From NCBI GenBank assembly GCA_964569695.1, contig CAZMUA010000004.1, positions 1 through 64,000 on the forward strand: 64,000 nt of DNA. The letters run 5' to 3'. The position numbers were made by a program, and so were the translations under genes. The stretch is from UBA8106 sp964569695. Its GTDB lineage: Bacteria; Acidobacteriota; Vicinamibacteria; Vicinamibacterales; UBA823. Under the pieces are notes generated by a model. It saw nothing but the letters and a program-made list of their open reading frames with translations, did no database searches and had not been told where the DNA came from. Shown here piece after piece: positions 1 through 7,906 of this stretch (position 1 is its first letter; every line of letters starts with the position of its first letter).

Positions 1-256
1 GACGCCCGAAAAACTCAGTCAAGTAGCCTCCAAGAAATCCGAATCCCCCACCAGCCAACGCCGGCACGAAATACAGAAGCCCGACCCAGAGATTAAATTC
101 CGCTGACCCAGGCTGTGCACTCAAGAGCTCAAGTAATGCAGGGCGCACAATGAGCGGAAGCATCAAGAGTTCATAAACATCAAAGGCAAAGCCGAGCGCG
201 GCAACACCGCAGATCACCCATTGGAGAGGTGTGAGGCGTGTAAGAAATAATCCCAT
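1..256 (-). CDS. MFS transporter, N-terminal part (cut by window edge)
   Basis: The reading frame opens at an ATG at 254-256 on the minus strand and runs off the left edge, giving about 85 residues without a stop. The start is followed by a hydrophobic first helix (residues about 13-33) containing FDVYELLMLPL, a short loop, and a second helix rich in Gly/Ala ending in GFLGGYLTEFFGR. That last stretch matches the GxLaDrxGRr-type loop between helices 2 and 3 of the major facilitator superfamily. Substrate cannot be told from this piece. It is divergent from the BASS-family gene at 436, with about 180 bases of shared upstream DNA between them in which I see no clear promoter or operator. Confidence 0.7.
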   Translation of the reverse strand, partial: MGLFLTRLTPLQWVICGVAALGFAFDVYELLMLPLIVRPALLELLSAQPGSAEFNLWVGLLYFVPALAGGGFGFLGGYLTEFFGR

Positions 257-435
257 TATTATTCTGCCCAAGATTGAACGAATCGATTCCAAGATTCTCC
301 ACCAGCGGAAGCAGAAACACAACCAAACAAAACTATTCGTGTGGATGCCGACAAACCACAAGAAGGGCAGCTGGTGTAGACTGGCTCGACAGTACTGTTA
401 GTTCTTTTGATATCAGCCGAAGCGGGTAATATATC

Positions 436-1377
436 GTGCACATCCTTGGACTTTTAACCGCTGCATTTCCATTTTGGGTCTTAGTCGCAAGTGCCCTCGC
501 GCTCTATCACCCACCGTTTTTTACTTGGTTCAGTGGTTCATTCATAACGGTAGGCTTGGGTATCATCATGCTCTGTATGGGCATGACGCTATCCATTAAC
601 GACTTTAAACGTATTGTCCAGCACTGGCGTTTAGTGTTACCAGGTGTGACGCTGCAGTATACCCTCATGCCAACGCTGGGATGGCTCATTGGCTATCTGT
701 ACGAATTGCCGACTGAATATGCGGTTGGCTTAGTACTTGTCTCCTCATGTCCTGGCGGCACAGCATCAAACGTCATCTCCTTTCTTGCCAAAGCAGATGT
801 AGCACTGTCCGTCACGATAACAGCTTTCTCGACAATTCTTGCAGTGGCCATGACTCCAGCGCTCACAGCCCTACTAGCTGGCAGTCGAATTGACGTAAAC
901 GCAACTGGCTTACTCCTCAGCACGGTACAGGTCGTTATCTTACCCGTCGTTATTGGCATTGCATTGAATAAGTACCTCACGACGATTACACACAAAATGC
1001 TTTCGGTGGCGCCTTTCGTAGCGGTAATTACAATCGTCCTAATCGTCGCCTCAATAATTGGTGCAGGGAAGGAACAAATCATGACCGCTGGCTTCCGACT
1101 TCTGTTAGCAGTGTTCACATTACATGTTGGAGGATTCTCTGCAGGCTACGTCGCAGGTCGGTTCATGTTTCACAAGGAGATCACCGCCAGAACGATCGCA
1201 ATTGAAGTAGGGATGCAGAACTCAGGATTAGGCGTCGTCCTAGCTCGACAGAATTTTATCAGCCCCCTCGTAGCAATCCCATGCGCCATTTCGGCTGTCT
1301 TTCATTCACTGATTGGCAGTCTCCTAGCTGCATTCTGGCGACAATCGACAGACTTAAAGGTGCCTCAAGACTATTAA
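436..1377 (+). CDS. Bile acid:sodium symporter (BASS/SBF) family transporter
   Basis: A 313-residue, very hydrophobic inner-membrane protein with about nine or ten predicted helices. The family signature CPGGTASNV (residues 105-113) followed by ADVALSVT is clear, as is the early GMTLSINDF motif. BASS proteins use the sodium gradient to import organic anions such as bile acids, 2-keto acids or pantothenate; the substrate here cannot be assigned. The start is a GTG at 436; no good Shine-Dalgarno is visible before it. It is followed 60 bases later by a sodium/proton antiporter, so both proteins depend on the sodium gradient and may be co-transcribed. Confidence 0.85.
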   Translation: MHILGLLTAAFPFWVLVASALALYHPPFFTWFSGSFITVGLGIIMLCMGMTLSINDFKRIVQHWRLVLPGVTLQYTLMPTLGWLIGYLYELPTEYAVGLVLVSSCPGGTASNVISFLAKADVALSVTITAFSTILAVAMTPALTALLAGSRIDVNATGLLLSTVQVVILPVVIGIALNKYLTTITHKMLSVAPFVAVITIVLIVASIIGAGKEQIMTAGFRLLLAVFTLHVGGFSAGYVAGRFMFHKEITARTIAIEVGMQNSGLGVVLARQNFISPLVAIPCAISAVFHSLIGSLLAAFWRQSTDLKVPQDY

Positions 1378-1437
1378 AATGAAACATCTGATCGACAGAC
1401 AATCTTTTGCTAAGATGCTGTCAACTAAGGAGGTCCT

Positions 1438-2934
1438 GTGGAGCAGGCGACATTTGGCGTGATAGCGATCGTCCCCCCCGTACTGGCTATTAGCATGGCG
1501 ATCGCAACACGGCAGGTTACCGTATCGTTACTTGGCGGCATATGGATTGGCTGGGTTATCCACGCTGGTGGCAATCCCTTGCAAGGTACGGCTCAGGCCA
1601 TATCAGCAATGATTGAGGTGTTCGCAGATCCAGGGCAAACTCGGGTGATCGTTTTCACGTTACTAATGGGATCACTGCTTATTCTGATGCAGCGCGGTGG
1701 TGGCATCGATGGATTTTTAAACTGGGTCAGCCATTGGAAGTGGTCGCGGACGAGACGTGGGGCTCAACTAATGGCCTCTGTCATCGGTCTCGGCGTGTTT
1801 ATCGAATCGAACATCACGTGTTTGGTAGTGGGCACCGTCTCCCGTCCACTGTTCGATAAACTTAAGATTTCACGTGAGAAACTCGCCTACATATGCGATT
1901 CCACTTCTGCACCAGTCTGTATACTGTTGCCCTTTAACGCTTGGGGCGCCACAGTACTTGGTCTTCTAAGTGCACAAGCTGCACTCGGTAATCTTGGTGA
2001 CCAGAGTCCACTTACCATCTTCATGGCAGCAGTACCGCTGAATTTCTATGCCGTCTTGGCAGTCATTCTTGTTTTTGTGGTCTCAATAACAAATTGGCAC
2101 ATCGGCCCAATGAAGGTTGCGGAACGCCGTGCGGCTGAAGAAGGTAAAGTGCTTGCCGACGATGCGCGGCCAGTCGTGGATGACGAAGTTATTATGATTC
2201 CAAGAAAAGAAACGGTAGCGCCGCGTCTTGGAAACATGTTGATTCCCCTGTTTGGAATGGTGGTAATGGTGTTTGCTGGCATTGGAATCACCGGCTCAAT
2301 TGGGGCTCGTGAAGCAAATATTCTTGATCCCGGTCTGTTCGACATAATGAATCAGGGCTCAGGCTCAACATCGGTTATGTGGGGCGTCCTCCTAGGACTG
2401 GCTTTAATGGTCCTACTATCAGTTCTTCAAAAAGCCTTTTCGATGCAGGAATTCGTGGATCTAGCCTTTAAGGGAGCTGGTGGCATACTGCCGCTAGCTG
2501 TGTTGATGGTCTTAGCTTTTGCGCTTGGTGACGTATGTCAGGCGCTCGGGACAGGCCCCTGGGTGGCAGCAAGTATTAAACCATTTCTGACACCAGTACT
2601 GGTAGCACCACTCGTATTCTTAGTGAGCGCGTTTATTGCCTTTTCGACCGGAACGAGCTGGGGCACCTTCGCAATCATGATTACCCTGGCCGTGCCTCTC
2701 GTGTCGTTATTTAACAGTGAATCAGTCGTTGTGTCACTTCCGCTAGTTGTGAGCGCGGTGCTAGGCGGAGGGGTATTCGGTGACCACTGCTCGCCTATTA
2801 GTGACACAAGCGTTGTCTCATCAATGGCCTCGGCGAGCGACCACATCGACCACGTGCGCACACAGCTTCCTTATGCATTGGTGGCAGGCACGGCCACTCT
2901 CATGTTGTACTTCATTGCCGGTGCCTTGCTCTGA
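1438..2934 (+). CDS. Na+/H+ antiporter, NhaC family
   Basis: A 498-residue polytopic membrane protein of the NhaC (PF03553) type, normally exchanging cytoplasmic sodium for protons. About twelve hydrophobic segments are visible. Family landmarks include FIESNITCLVVGTVSRPLFD near residue 125, the helix FSTGTSWGTFAIM near residue 405, and GDHCSPISDTSV close to the C-terminus. The start is GTG at 1438, preceded by a near-perfect Shine-Dalgarno TAAGGAGG ending at 1433. Some family members carry other exchanges, for example malate/lactate or amino acids, so ion specificity is inferred. It ends two bases before the convergent M28 peptidase gene; no terminator hairpin is visible at the junction. Confidence 0.85.
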   Translation: MEQATFGVIAIVPPVLAISMAIATRQVTVSLLGGIWIGWVIHAGGNPLQGTAQAISAMIEVFADPGQTRVIVFTLLMGSLLILMQRGGGIDGFLNWVSHWKWSRTRRGAQLMASVIGLGVFIESNITCLVVGTVSRPLFDKLKISREKLAYICDSTSAPVCILLPFNAWGATVLGLLSAQAALGNLGDQSPLTIFMAAVPLNFYAVLAVILVFVVSITNWHIGPMKVAERRAAEEGKVLADDARPVVDDEVIMIPRKETVAPRLGNMLIPLFGMVVMVFAGIGITGSIGAREANILDPGLFDIMNQGSGSTSVMWGVLLGLALMVLLSVLQKAFSMQEFVDLAFKGAGGILPLAVLMVLAFALGDVCQALGTGPWVAASIKPFLTPVLVAPLVFLVSAFIAFSTGTSWGTFAIMITLAVPLVSLFNSESVVVSLPLVVSAVLGGGVFGDHCSPISDTSVVSSMASASDHIDHVRTQLPYALVAGTATLMLYFIAGALL

Positions 2935-2936
2935 AG

Positions 2937-5123
2937 CTACTGAGTGATCTGAACTAATAAATTGGCTGCTTGATCAACTTGGGCAGCCAAGACTGTAACG
3001 GCAGCAGCAACACGAGTAACATAGCTGCGCGCCTCATCCCACGCTCCTTCTTCGACTCCTTCTCGAATGCCCGGCAAAGTTTTAACACCGTAACCGGTAT
3101 AGAGGCCAGGTGCGTACACTAGATGCCTAAACCATGCCCGCTTCGGTAGGCCACCTGCATAAGCCAACGTACGTTCGGACGTGTAGATTAGGCGATTTAG
3201 CTCAGAGAGGAGATCGCTATGTGCATTAATCACGCTGGGGCTGGTGTGGGTCGCCGCTGTTAATCTGCGCTCGTATGCTTCACCGGCGCTCTCAAGCTCA
3301 GACAGCGCCAAGCGTAGTGAGGTCAGGTCCAGAGTTTCATTAGTGTCAAGTTCGTTGTAATAATGCTCGATCTCGTCGACATAGACATCCATCGTGTTAG
3401 CGTAATCGATAAAGTTAAATGGTAAGACCGTCGCATCAGCTAATCGCAATAAAGCGGTACCCATGATCTGCGACAGTGCACGTCCGTGCTTGAAATTCTT
3501 GTCTCCAAACTTTGTGTACCACGTGAACGAATCGTATTTCGAATGATAAACGCCCCCTCGGCTCTCCCCTCCAAAACCGAGATTAAGTGACGCCATCGTC
3601 AAGTGGTCCAAAAAGACGGTATAGTCGGAACCCGAGCCCAGAGCGGTAATCGGAAAGTGTTCTCGATTCTCAATCTGAAGTTGCTCGTCCAAACTGTCAG
3701 CTTGTTCGAGTTGTCTTGCCTTCAATTCGTCAAACACTGACCCATCCGAACGTGGCCCTGAAACATCCCGTGCTAGTTCGTTTACAAACCACTGCAGTGA
3801 ATGCGACCCTCCAGCCGACAACCACCCTGCGCTAGTACTGTCAGAATTGATATAAACTACACCGTTTGCATTCAGTTCAGTCTTGTGCTTCTCAGCCCAC
3901 TCAGTTGATCCGAGTAATCCCCATTCTTCACCATCCCAAGAAGCAAAAAAGATAGTCCGCTTCGGCCGCCAACCTTGATCGAGCAACTGGCCTAGTCCGC
4001 GCGCTGTTTCCATCAACACAACGTTTCCGCTCGTCGGGTCAGTTGCGCCATTCACCCAAGCATCGTGATGATTACCATGCACGATCCATTGGTCGGGAAA
4101 TTCTGCCCCATCGATGCGTGCAATAACGTTATAGAGTGGCCTCACCTGCCAGTCGAACGACAGCTTCAAATGCACAGTCGAAGGACCTGGACCTATCTGA
4201 TACGTGATGGGGAGTGCACCACGCCAATCTTCAGGTGCAACTGGTCCTCCCAAATGCTTCAGCAAAGGCAAGGCGTCAGCATAGGAGATCGGAAGCACCG
4301 GAATCTTCAGTAGTGTTTCGGCATCGGCCCGATCCAGTTTCCGAGCGCCAGGTTCCGAACCCCATCCTGGCGTCAAGGGATCGCCTGGATAGATGGGCAT
4401 GTCCATCACGCTGCCACGCTGGGCACCATACTCGGGTCGAAATGGTCCTTCTGGATACACGTTACCCTGAAAGTACCCGTCGTCTTTCGGATCCGAATAT
4501 ATGATGCAACCCACTGCTCCGTGTTCCCAAGCTAACTTAGGTTTAATACCTCGCCAACTTCGGCCGTATCTCGCGATAACTATCTTGCCTTCGACACTAA
4601 TGCCGAGTTCTTCCAAACGGTCGTAGTCCTCTGGAATCCCATAATTCACGTAGACCAGTTCGGCCGTTACGTCACCATCAGCAGAATAAGCGTTGTAGTT
4701 AGGTAGGCCTTCAATATCGCCAGAATCCTGATCCTCTGGAATCGCCGGTTCCTCAAGCCGTAGTTGAATCCGCTCCGGCTTGATTAACTCCACCACTCGT
4801 TCGACCGGAAATGGCATAAGTGCTTCATGCTCTTCGATGTAGGCTTCAAGACCCCACGAGGCGAACTGGGACAGAATGTACTCGGCTACCCGTCGGCTAC
4901 CTGGTGCACCGGCATGATGAGGGGACTCACTAATAATGCGCATGTATTCACGCAAATTAGTGGGCTCTGGAATACTACGAAACAACTCTTCGCGTTGACG
5001 CTGTAAGTTAACCTCTTCATCTAGGAAGCCTCGAATACCTGCTTCTTGAGCTGAGCCGACTTGCCCAAAACTAAGAACTCCCGCAAGAACTATTGTTACG
5101 AAAATTGACTTTCGAATAGACAT
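2937..5123 (-). CDS. Secreted M28 metallopeptidase, glutamate carboxypeptidase II-like
   Basis: 728 residues with an N-terminal signal peptide (cleavage near GSAQ, residue 26). The order is the PSMA/glutamate carboxypeptidase II one: an M28 core split by a protease-associated (PA) domain (about 130-310) and a C-terminal helical TFR-type dimerisation domain (about 590-728). Compared with human GCPII, the zinc ligands and catalytic acid are all present: H352 in GNHHDAW, D362 in ATDP, E399/E400 in WDGEEWG, D428 in INSDS, and the late histidine in VYHSKYDSF. It should remove C-terminal residues from short peptides in the periplasm. The start has an AGGAG seven bases upstream. It lies downstream of the aldo/keto reductase on the same strand. 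Confidence 0.9.
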   Translation of the reverse strand: MSIRKSIFVTIVLAGVLSFGQVGSAQEAGIRGFLDEEVNLQRQREELFRSIPEPTNLREYMRIISESPHHAGAPGSRRVAEYILSQFASWGLEAYIEEHEALMPFPVERVVELIKPERIQLRLEEPAIPEDQDSGDIEGLPNYNAYSADGDVTAELVYVNYGIPEDYDRLEELGISVEGKIVIARYGRSWRGIKPKLAWEHGAVGCIIYSDPKDDGYFQGNVYPEGPFRPEYGAQRGSVMDMPIYPGDPLTPGWGSEPGARKLDRADAETLLKIPVLPISYADALPLLKHLGGPVAPEDWRGALPITYQIGPGPSTVHLKLSFDWQVRPLYNVIARIDGAEFPDQWIVHGNHHDAWVNGATDPTSGNVVLMETARGLGQLLDQGWRPKRTIFFASWDGEEWGLLGSTEWAEKHKTELNANGVVYINSDSTSAGWLSAGGSHSLQWFVNELARDVSGPRSDGSVFDELKARQLEQADSLDEQLQIENREHFPITALGSGSDYTVFLDHLTMASLNLGFGGESRGGVYHSKYDSFTWYTKFGDKNFKHGRALSQIMGTALLRLADATVLPFNFIDYANTMDVYVDEIEHYYNELDTNETLDLTSLRLALSELESAGEAYERRLTAATHTSPSVINAHSDLLSELNRLIYTSERTLAYAGGLPKRAWFRHLVYAPGLYTGYGVKTLPGIREGVEEGAWDEARSYVTRVAAAVTVLAAQVDQAANLLVQITQ

Positions 5124-5146
5124 TACTTTCTCCTACGTATACAACT

Positions 5147-5166
5147 GGGCAATCCACTCATTGCCC
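5147..5166. other. Perfect inverted repeat between AKR and M28 genes
   Basis: A seven-base perfect inverted repeat, GGGCAAT and ATTGCCC, around a six-base loop. It lies just after the aldo/keto reductase stop codon (minus strand) and before the M28 start. No T-run follows on either strand, so it is at best a weak terminator or mRNA-stabilising hairpin. Confidence 0.35.
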
Positions 5167-5181
5167 GTAACATCGCCTGGG

Positions 5182-6159
5182 TTAATGTCCTAAGATGGCA
5201 TGTGGCCTGTATGGCTCTTCCAACTGTTTACATTCGTTTTCGTCGAGCTCAATGTCAAGAGCGGCGATCGCTTCGTCAAACTGTGACATCTTCGAAACGC
5301 CTAGGATCGGCGCCGTCACGCCAGGCTGCCGCAACAACCACGCCAACGAAATTTGAGCAGGCGACACACCTCGTTGTTTGGCAACCTCAACAACGCATTT
5401 AACAATTTCAAAGTCTGACTCAGCATAATAGAGCTTATGGGCAAACTCGTCGGTCTGAGCACGTTTGGTTGCACCCCAATCTTTCAGTGTACGGTTACCC
5501 GCCAAAAATCCACGTGCCAGTGGGCTCCATGGAATCATGCCAATGCCTTCGTTTCGGCAAAGCGGAATCATTTCGCGCTCTTCCTCACGATAGACGAGAT
5601 TGTAGTGATTCTGCATTGATACGAACCGTGTCCAACCATATCGATCGCTGAGGTAAAGCGCCTTCGCGAACTGCCAGGCGTACATACTAGAAGCACCGAT
5701 ATAGCGGGCTTTGCCTGCTTTCACAATGTCGTTTAACGCTTGGAGTGTTTCTTCAATTGGAGTAAGTGGATCCCATCGATGAATTTGGTAGAGGTCAACG
5801 TGATCAAGCTGGAGGCGGCGAAGCGATGCATCGATTGAATGAAAAAGATGTTTGCGAGATAGCCCTCGATCGTTTGGGTCGTCACTCATCGGATAAAATA
5901 CTTTAGTGCCAACCACGACCTGATCGCGAACAGTAAAGTCCTTAAGTGCGCGTCCAAGAATTGCTTCACTGACACCGAGCGAGTACATATCCGCTGTGTC
6001 AAAAAAATTTATCCCACTTTCAATCGCACGTTGAATGAAGAGACGACCGTCGGCTTCTGGGAGAATCCATTTACGCCAAGCAGGATCGCCGTAGGTCATT
6101 GTTCCCAAACAAAGACGTGAGACCTTTAATCCTGTGGATCCAAGTTTTGCGTACTGCAT
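5182..6159 (-). CDS. Aldo/keto reductase family oxidoreductase
   Basis: A 325-residue NADPH-dependent (beta/alpha)8-barrel oxidoreductase. The N-terminal KLGSTGLKVSRLCLGTMTYG is the usual AKR opening. The catalytic tetrad is complete: Asp in FFDTADMYS, Tyr in the same motif, Lys in VVGTKVF, and His in DLYQIHRWD. The C-terminal part carries the nucleotide-binding WSPLARGFLAG and a late GVSK motif. It resembles the YajO/Tas-like soluble AKRs that reduce aldehydes and ketones; the natural substrate is unknown. There is no signal peptide, so it is cytoplasmic. It is divergent from the interrupted ABC ATPase gene, with 164 bases between. Confidence 0.88.
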   Translation of the reverse strand: MQYAKLGSTGLKVSRLCLGTMTYGDPAWRKWILPEADGRLFIQRAIESGINFFDTADMYSLGVSEAILGRALKDFTVRDQVVVGTKVFYPMSDDPNDRGLSRKHLFHSIDASLRRLQLDHVDLYQIHRWDPLTPIEETLQALNDIVKAGKARYIGASSMYAWQFAKALYLSDRYGWTRFVSMQNHYNLVYREEEREMIPLCRNEGIGMIPWSPLARGFLAGNRTLKDWGATKRAQTDEFAHKLYYAESDFEIVKCVVEVAKQRGVSPAQISLAWLLRQPGVTAPILGVSKMSQFDEAIAALDIELDENECKQLEEPYRPHAILGH

Positions 6160-6323
6160 AAGAGTCTACCCGCTATCCAGTATGAATCACTGGCCTTTCA
6201 GAATATCATTCCGGGTGCAGTTTCACACACTGGCTCGATTCTGGCGCATTCTAAACCAAATGAGGATACGATTCATGAAGACATGACTGTGACGCATCTT
6301 AACGACATACACTGCACATATCG

Positions 6324-7124
6324 ATGATGATACCTGCAACCTCAGATATCGCCCTTGCGCTCGATGGTGTCAGTGTAATTCGTGACGGTCGTCCAATCTT
6401 AAGTAATGTAGTTTGGACTGTTCGTAAGAGCGAGCACTGGATCCTCCTTGGCCCAAATGGCTCAGGCAAGACTACAATCTGCGAAGTTGCTTCTTTGTAC
6501 TTGCATCCTTCTACTGGCACGGTGGAAGTGCTTGGAGAAACTCTCGGCTTTACCGATGTACGAACGTTGCGAACTCGGATCGGCTATTCGAGTGCCAAGC
6601 TTGCGGATCTAATTCGCCCAGGTCTTTCGATAACTGATGTAGTAGTAACTGCTAAGCATGGAGCCCTAGCTCCGTGGTGGCAAACCAACACGACCGCGGA
6701 TTACTAAACAGCCGTGGGTTTGCTGACACGCGTGGGCTGCAAGCATCTACTCGACCGGCGTTATGGCACCTTGGCGTCAGGTGAACGTAAACGTGTGGAA
6801 CTAGCACGGGCACTTATGGCAGACCCGGGCATGCTTTTACTAGATGAGCCAACTGCGGGTCTCGACCTAGGAGGTCGTGAAGCGTTAATCGCGTCGTTAG
6901 GGTCCTTAGCCGAAAAGGACACTACTCCGCCAACCATACTCGTCACCCATCACGTCGACGAAATTCCTCCTGGCTTTTCTCACCTGCTGCTGCTTCGTGG
7001 AGGTGTAGTACAAGCAGCGGGTCCCATTAATACGACGCTGACCGATGAAGCATTATCTCAATGCTTCGAACTACCCCTTCATGTCGAACGGCGCAATCAA
7101 CGCTGGCAGGCTTGGGCAATCTGA
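6324..7124 (+). pseudogene. ABC transporter ATP-binding protein gene interrupted by an in-frame TAA
   Basis: The frame from ATG 6324 encodes a complete ABC ATPase of 266 residues except for a TAA at 6705-6707. The part before it (127 residues) has the Walker A motif GPNGSGKTT. The part after it, in exactly the same frame, has the signature ASGERKRVELARAL, Walker B MLLLDEPTAGLD and the H-loop VTHHVDEI. No base is gained or lost, so this is a single nonsense change (or a sequencing/assembly error) in an otherwise intact gene. A restart at GTG 6714 would make only the second half, without Walker A. The protein resembles the soluble stand-alone ATPases with a GERKR signature found in many actinobacteria. 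No permease gene is adjacent. Whether the gene works cannot be decided from the sequence. Confidence 0.75.
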
Positions 7125-7175
7125 CCGAGGTTTAAAACTGTATCGTTACGCACCATCGTCAGATTAGAACCAACT

Positions 7176-7898
7176 TCACGACTGGTCGGCGTTTTTGGCA
7201 GAATTAGCAGCTAGGATCTTCACGACTTCATCAATTGATGCTTCGGCGTGGTGCTCCACCACTCTAGCAAGGTATCCAGTCAAGTTCGCCACGGCAAAAC
7301 TAGTGCCTTTCAGATTTCGACCAAGCGGAACTCCAGGAATCGGACGCGCAAAACCTGATGCGCGAAAAACAGTCTGTCCATCACTCGCCATAACCGATCG
7401 GTATTCGTTCCTCGGACAGTCCCAGTCGAGTGCCACCCGGACGACACCAGATAAACAACCGGGAAGCCATCGCGTTCCACCTTCTTCAATGGCTGACACC
7501 ACGATGGCGTTCCGAGATATTGCGCGCTCAACTACAGCTTGCAATTGCACCTCAAGCTTTGGGTTGGAGGTGCCAAGACTAAGGTTAATCACTTGCATTT
7601 GGTGCTCGATGGCCCAGTCCATACCTGCAACTAGGGCATCTCCACCAGTCGCCAGTTCTGTCTCAAATACCTTGATGGCGTACAGTTCAATGTCCGGAGC
7701 CTTTTCAACGATAGTAGCAGCCACAGCAGTACCGTGCCCCAAGCGATCTAGATAATCCGGGTGTTGACGACCATCGGTATCAATGGCGACTCCGCCAAAC
7801 ACCGATGGAATATGTGGGTGCTTCCGATTGACACCACTATCAACGACTGCCACACGAACTGAACGGCCAGTGGCCGCCCCAAGTCGTTCGCCACGCAT
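7176..7898 (-). CDS. qhpE: Subtilisin-like leader protease of the QHNDH maturation system
   Basis: A 240-residue S8 serine peptidase without a signal peptide, so cytoplasmic. The triad is D20 (VAVVDSGV), H55 (LGHGTAVA) and S200 (KGTSFAVAN). In known qhp systems QhpE removes the leader of the crosslinked gamma subunit QhpC before or during export. Its place, last in the qhp run and eight bases after qhpF, fits that role exactly. One oddity: where most subtilisins have an Asn in an AAGN-G motif for the oxyanion hole, this protein reads VSAIEEGG (134-141), so that Asn is not visible. Whether this is normal for QhpE proteins I cannot say. The identification rests on catalytic motifs plus operon position. 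Confidence 0.85.
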   Translation of the reverse strand: MRGERLGAATGRSVRVAVVDSGVNRKHPHIPSVFGGVAIDTDGRQHPDYLDRLGHGTAVAATIVEKAPDIELYAIKVFETELATGGDALVAGMDWAIEHQMQVINLSLGTSNPKLEVQLQAVVERAISRNAIVVSAIEEGGTRWLPGCLSGVVRVALDWDCPRNEYRSVMASDGQTVFRASGFARPIPGVPLGRNLKGTSFAVANLTGYLARVVEHHAEASIDEVVKILAANSAKNADQS

Positions 7899-7906
7899 GG
7901 AATTCG

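Noticed and set aside
259..441. 60-residue minus-strand open frame between the MFS and BASS genes
   Set aside because: No homology signal, no ribosome binding site, and its 5' end overlaps the start of the BASS gene. Treated as a chance frame in an intergenic region.
6705..6707. Reading the in-frame TAA of the ABC ATPase as a recoded codon
   Set aside because: TAA is not the selenocysteine codon, no recoding hairpin is visible, and the simplest explanation is a nonsense mutation or an error.
7195..7755. 186-residue plus-strand open frame over qhpE
   Set aside because: It lies entirely antisense to qhpE, whose catalytic motifs are clear, and has the Ser/Thr/Arg-rich composition of a shadow frame.
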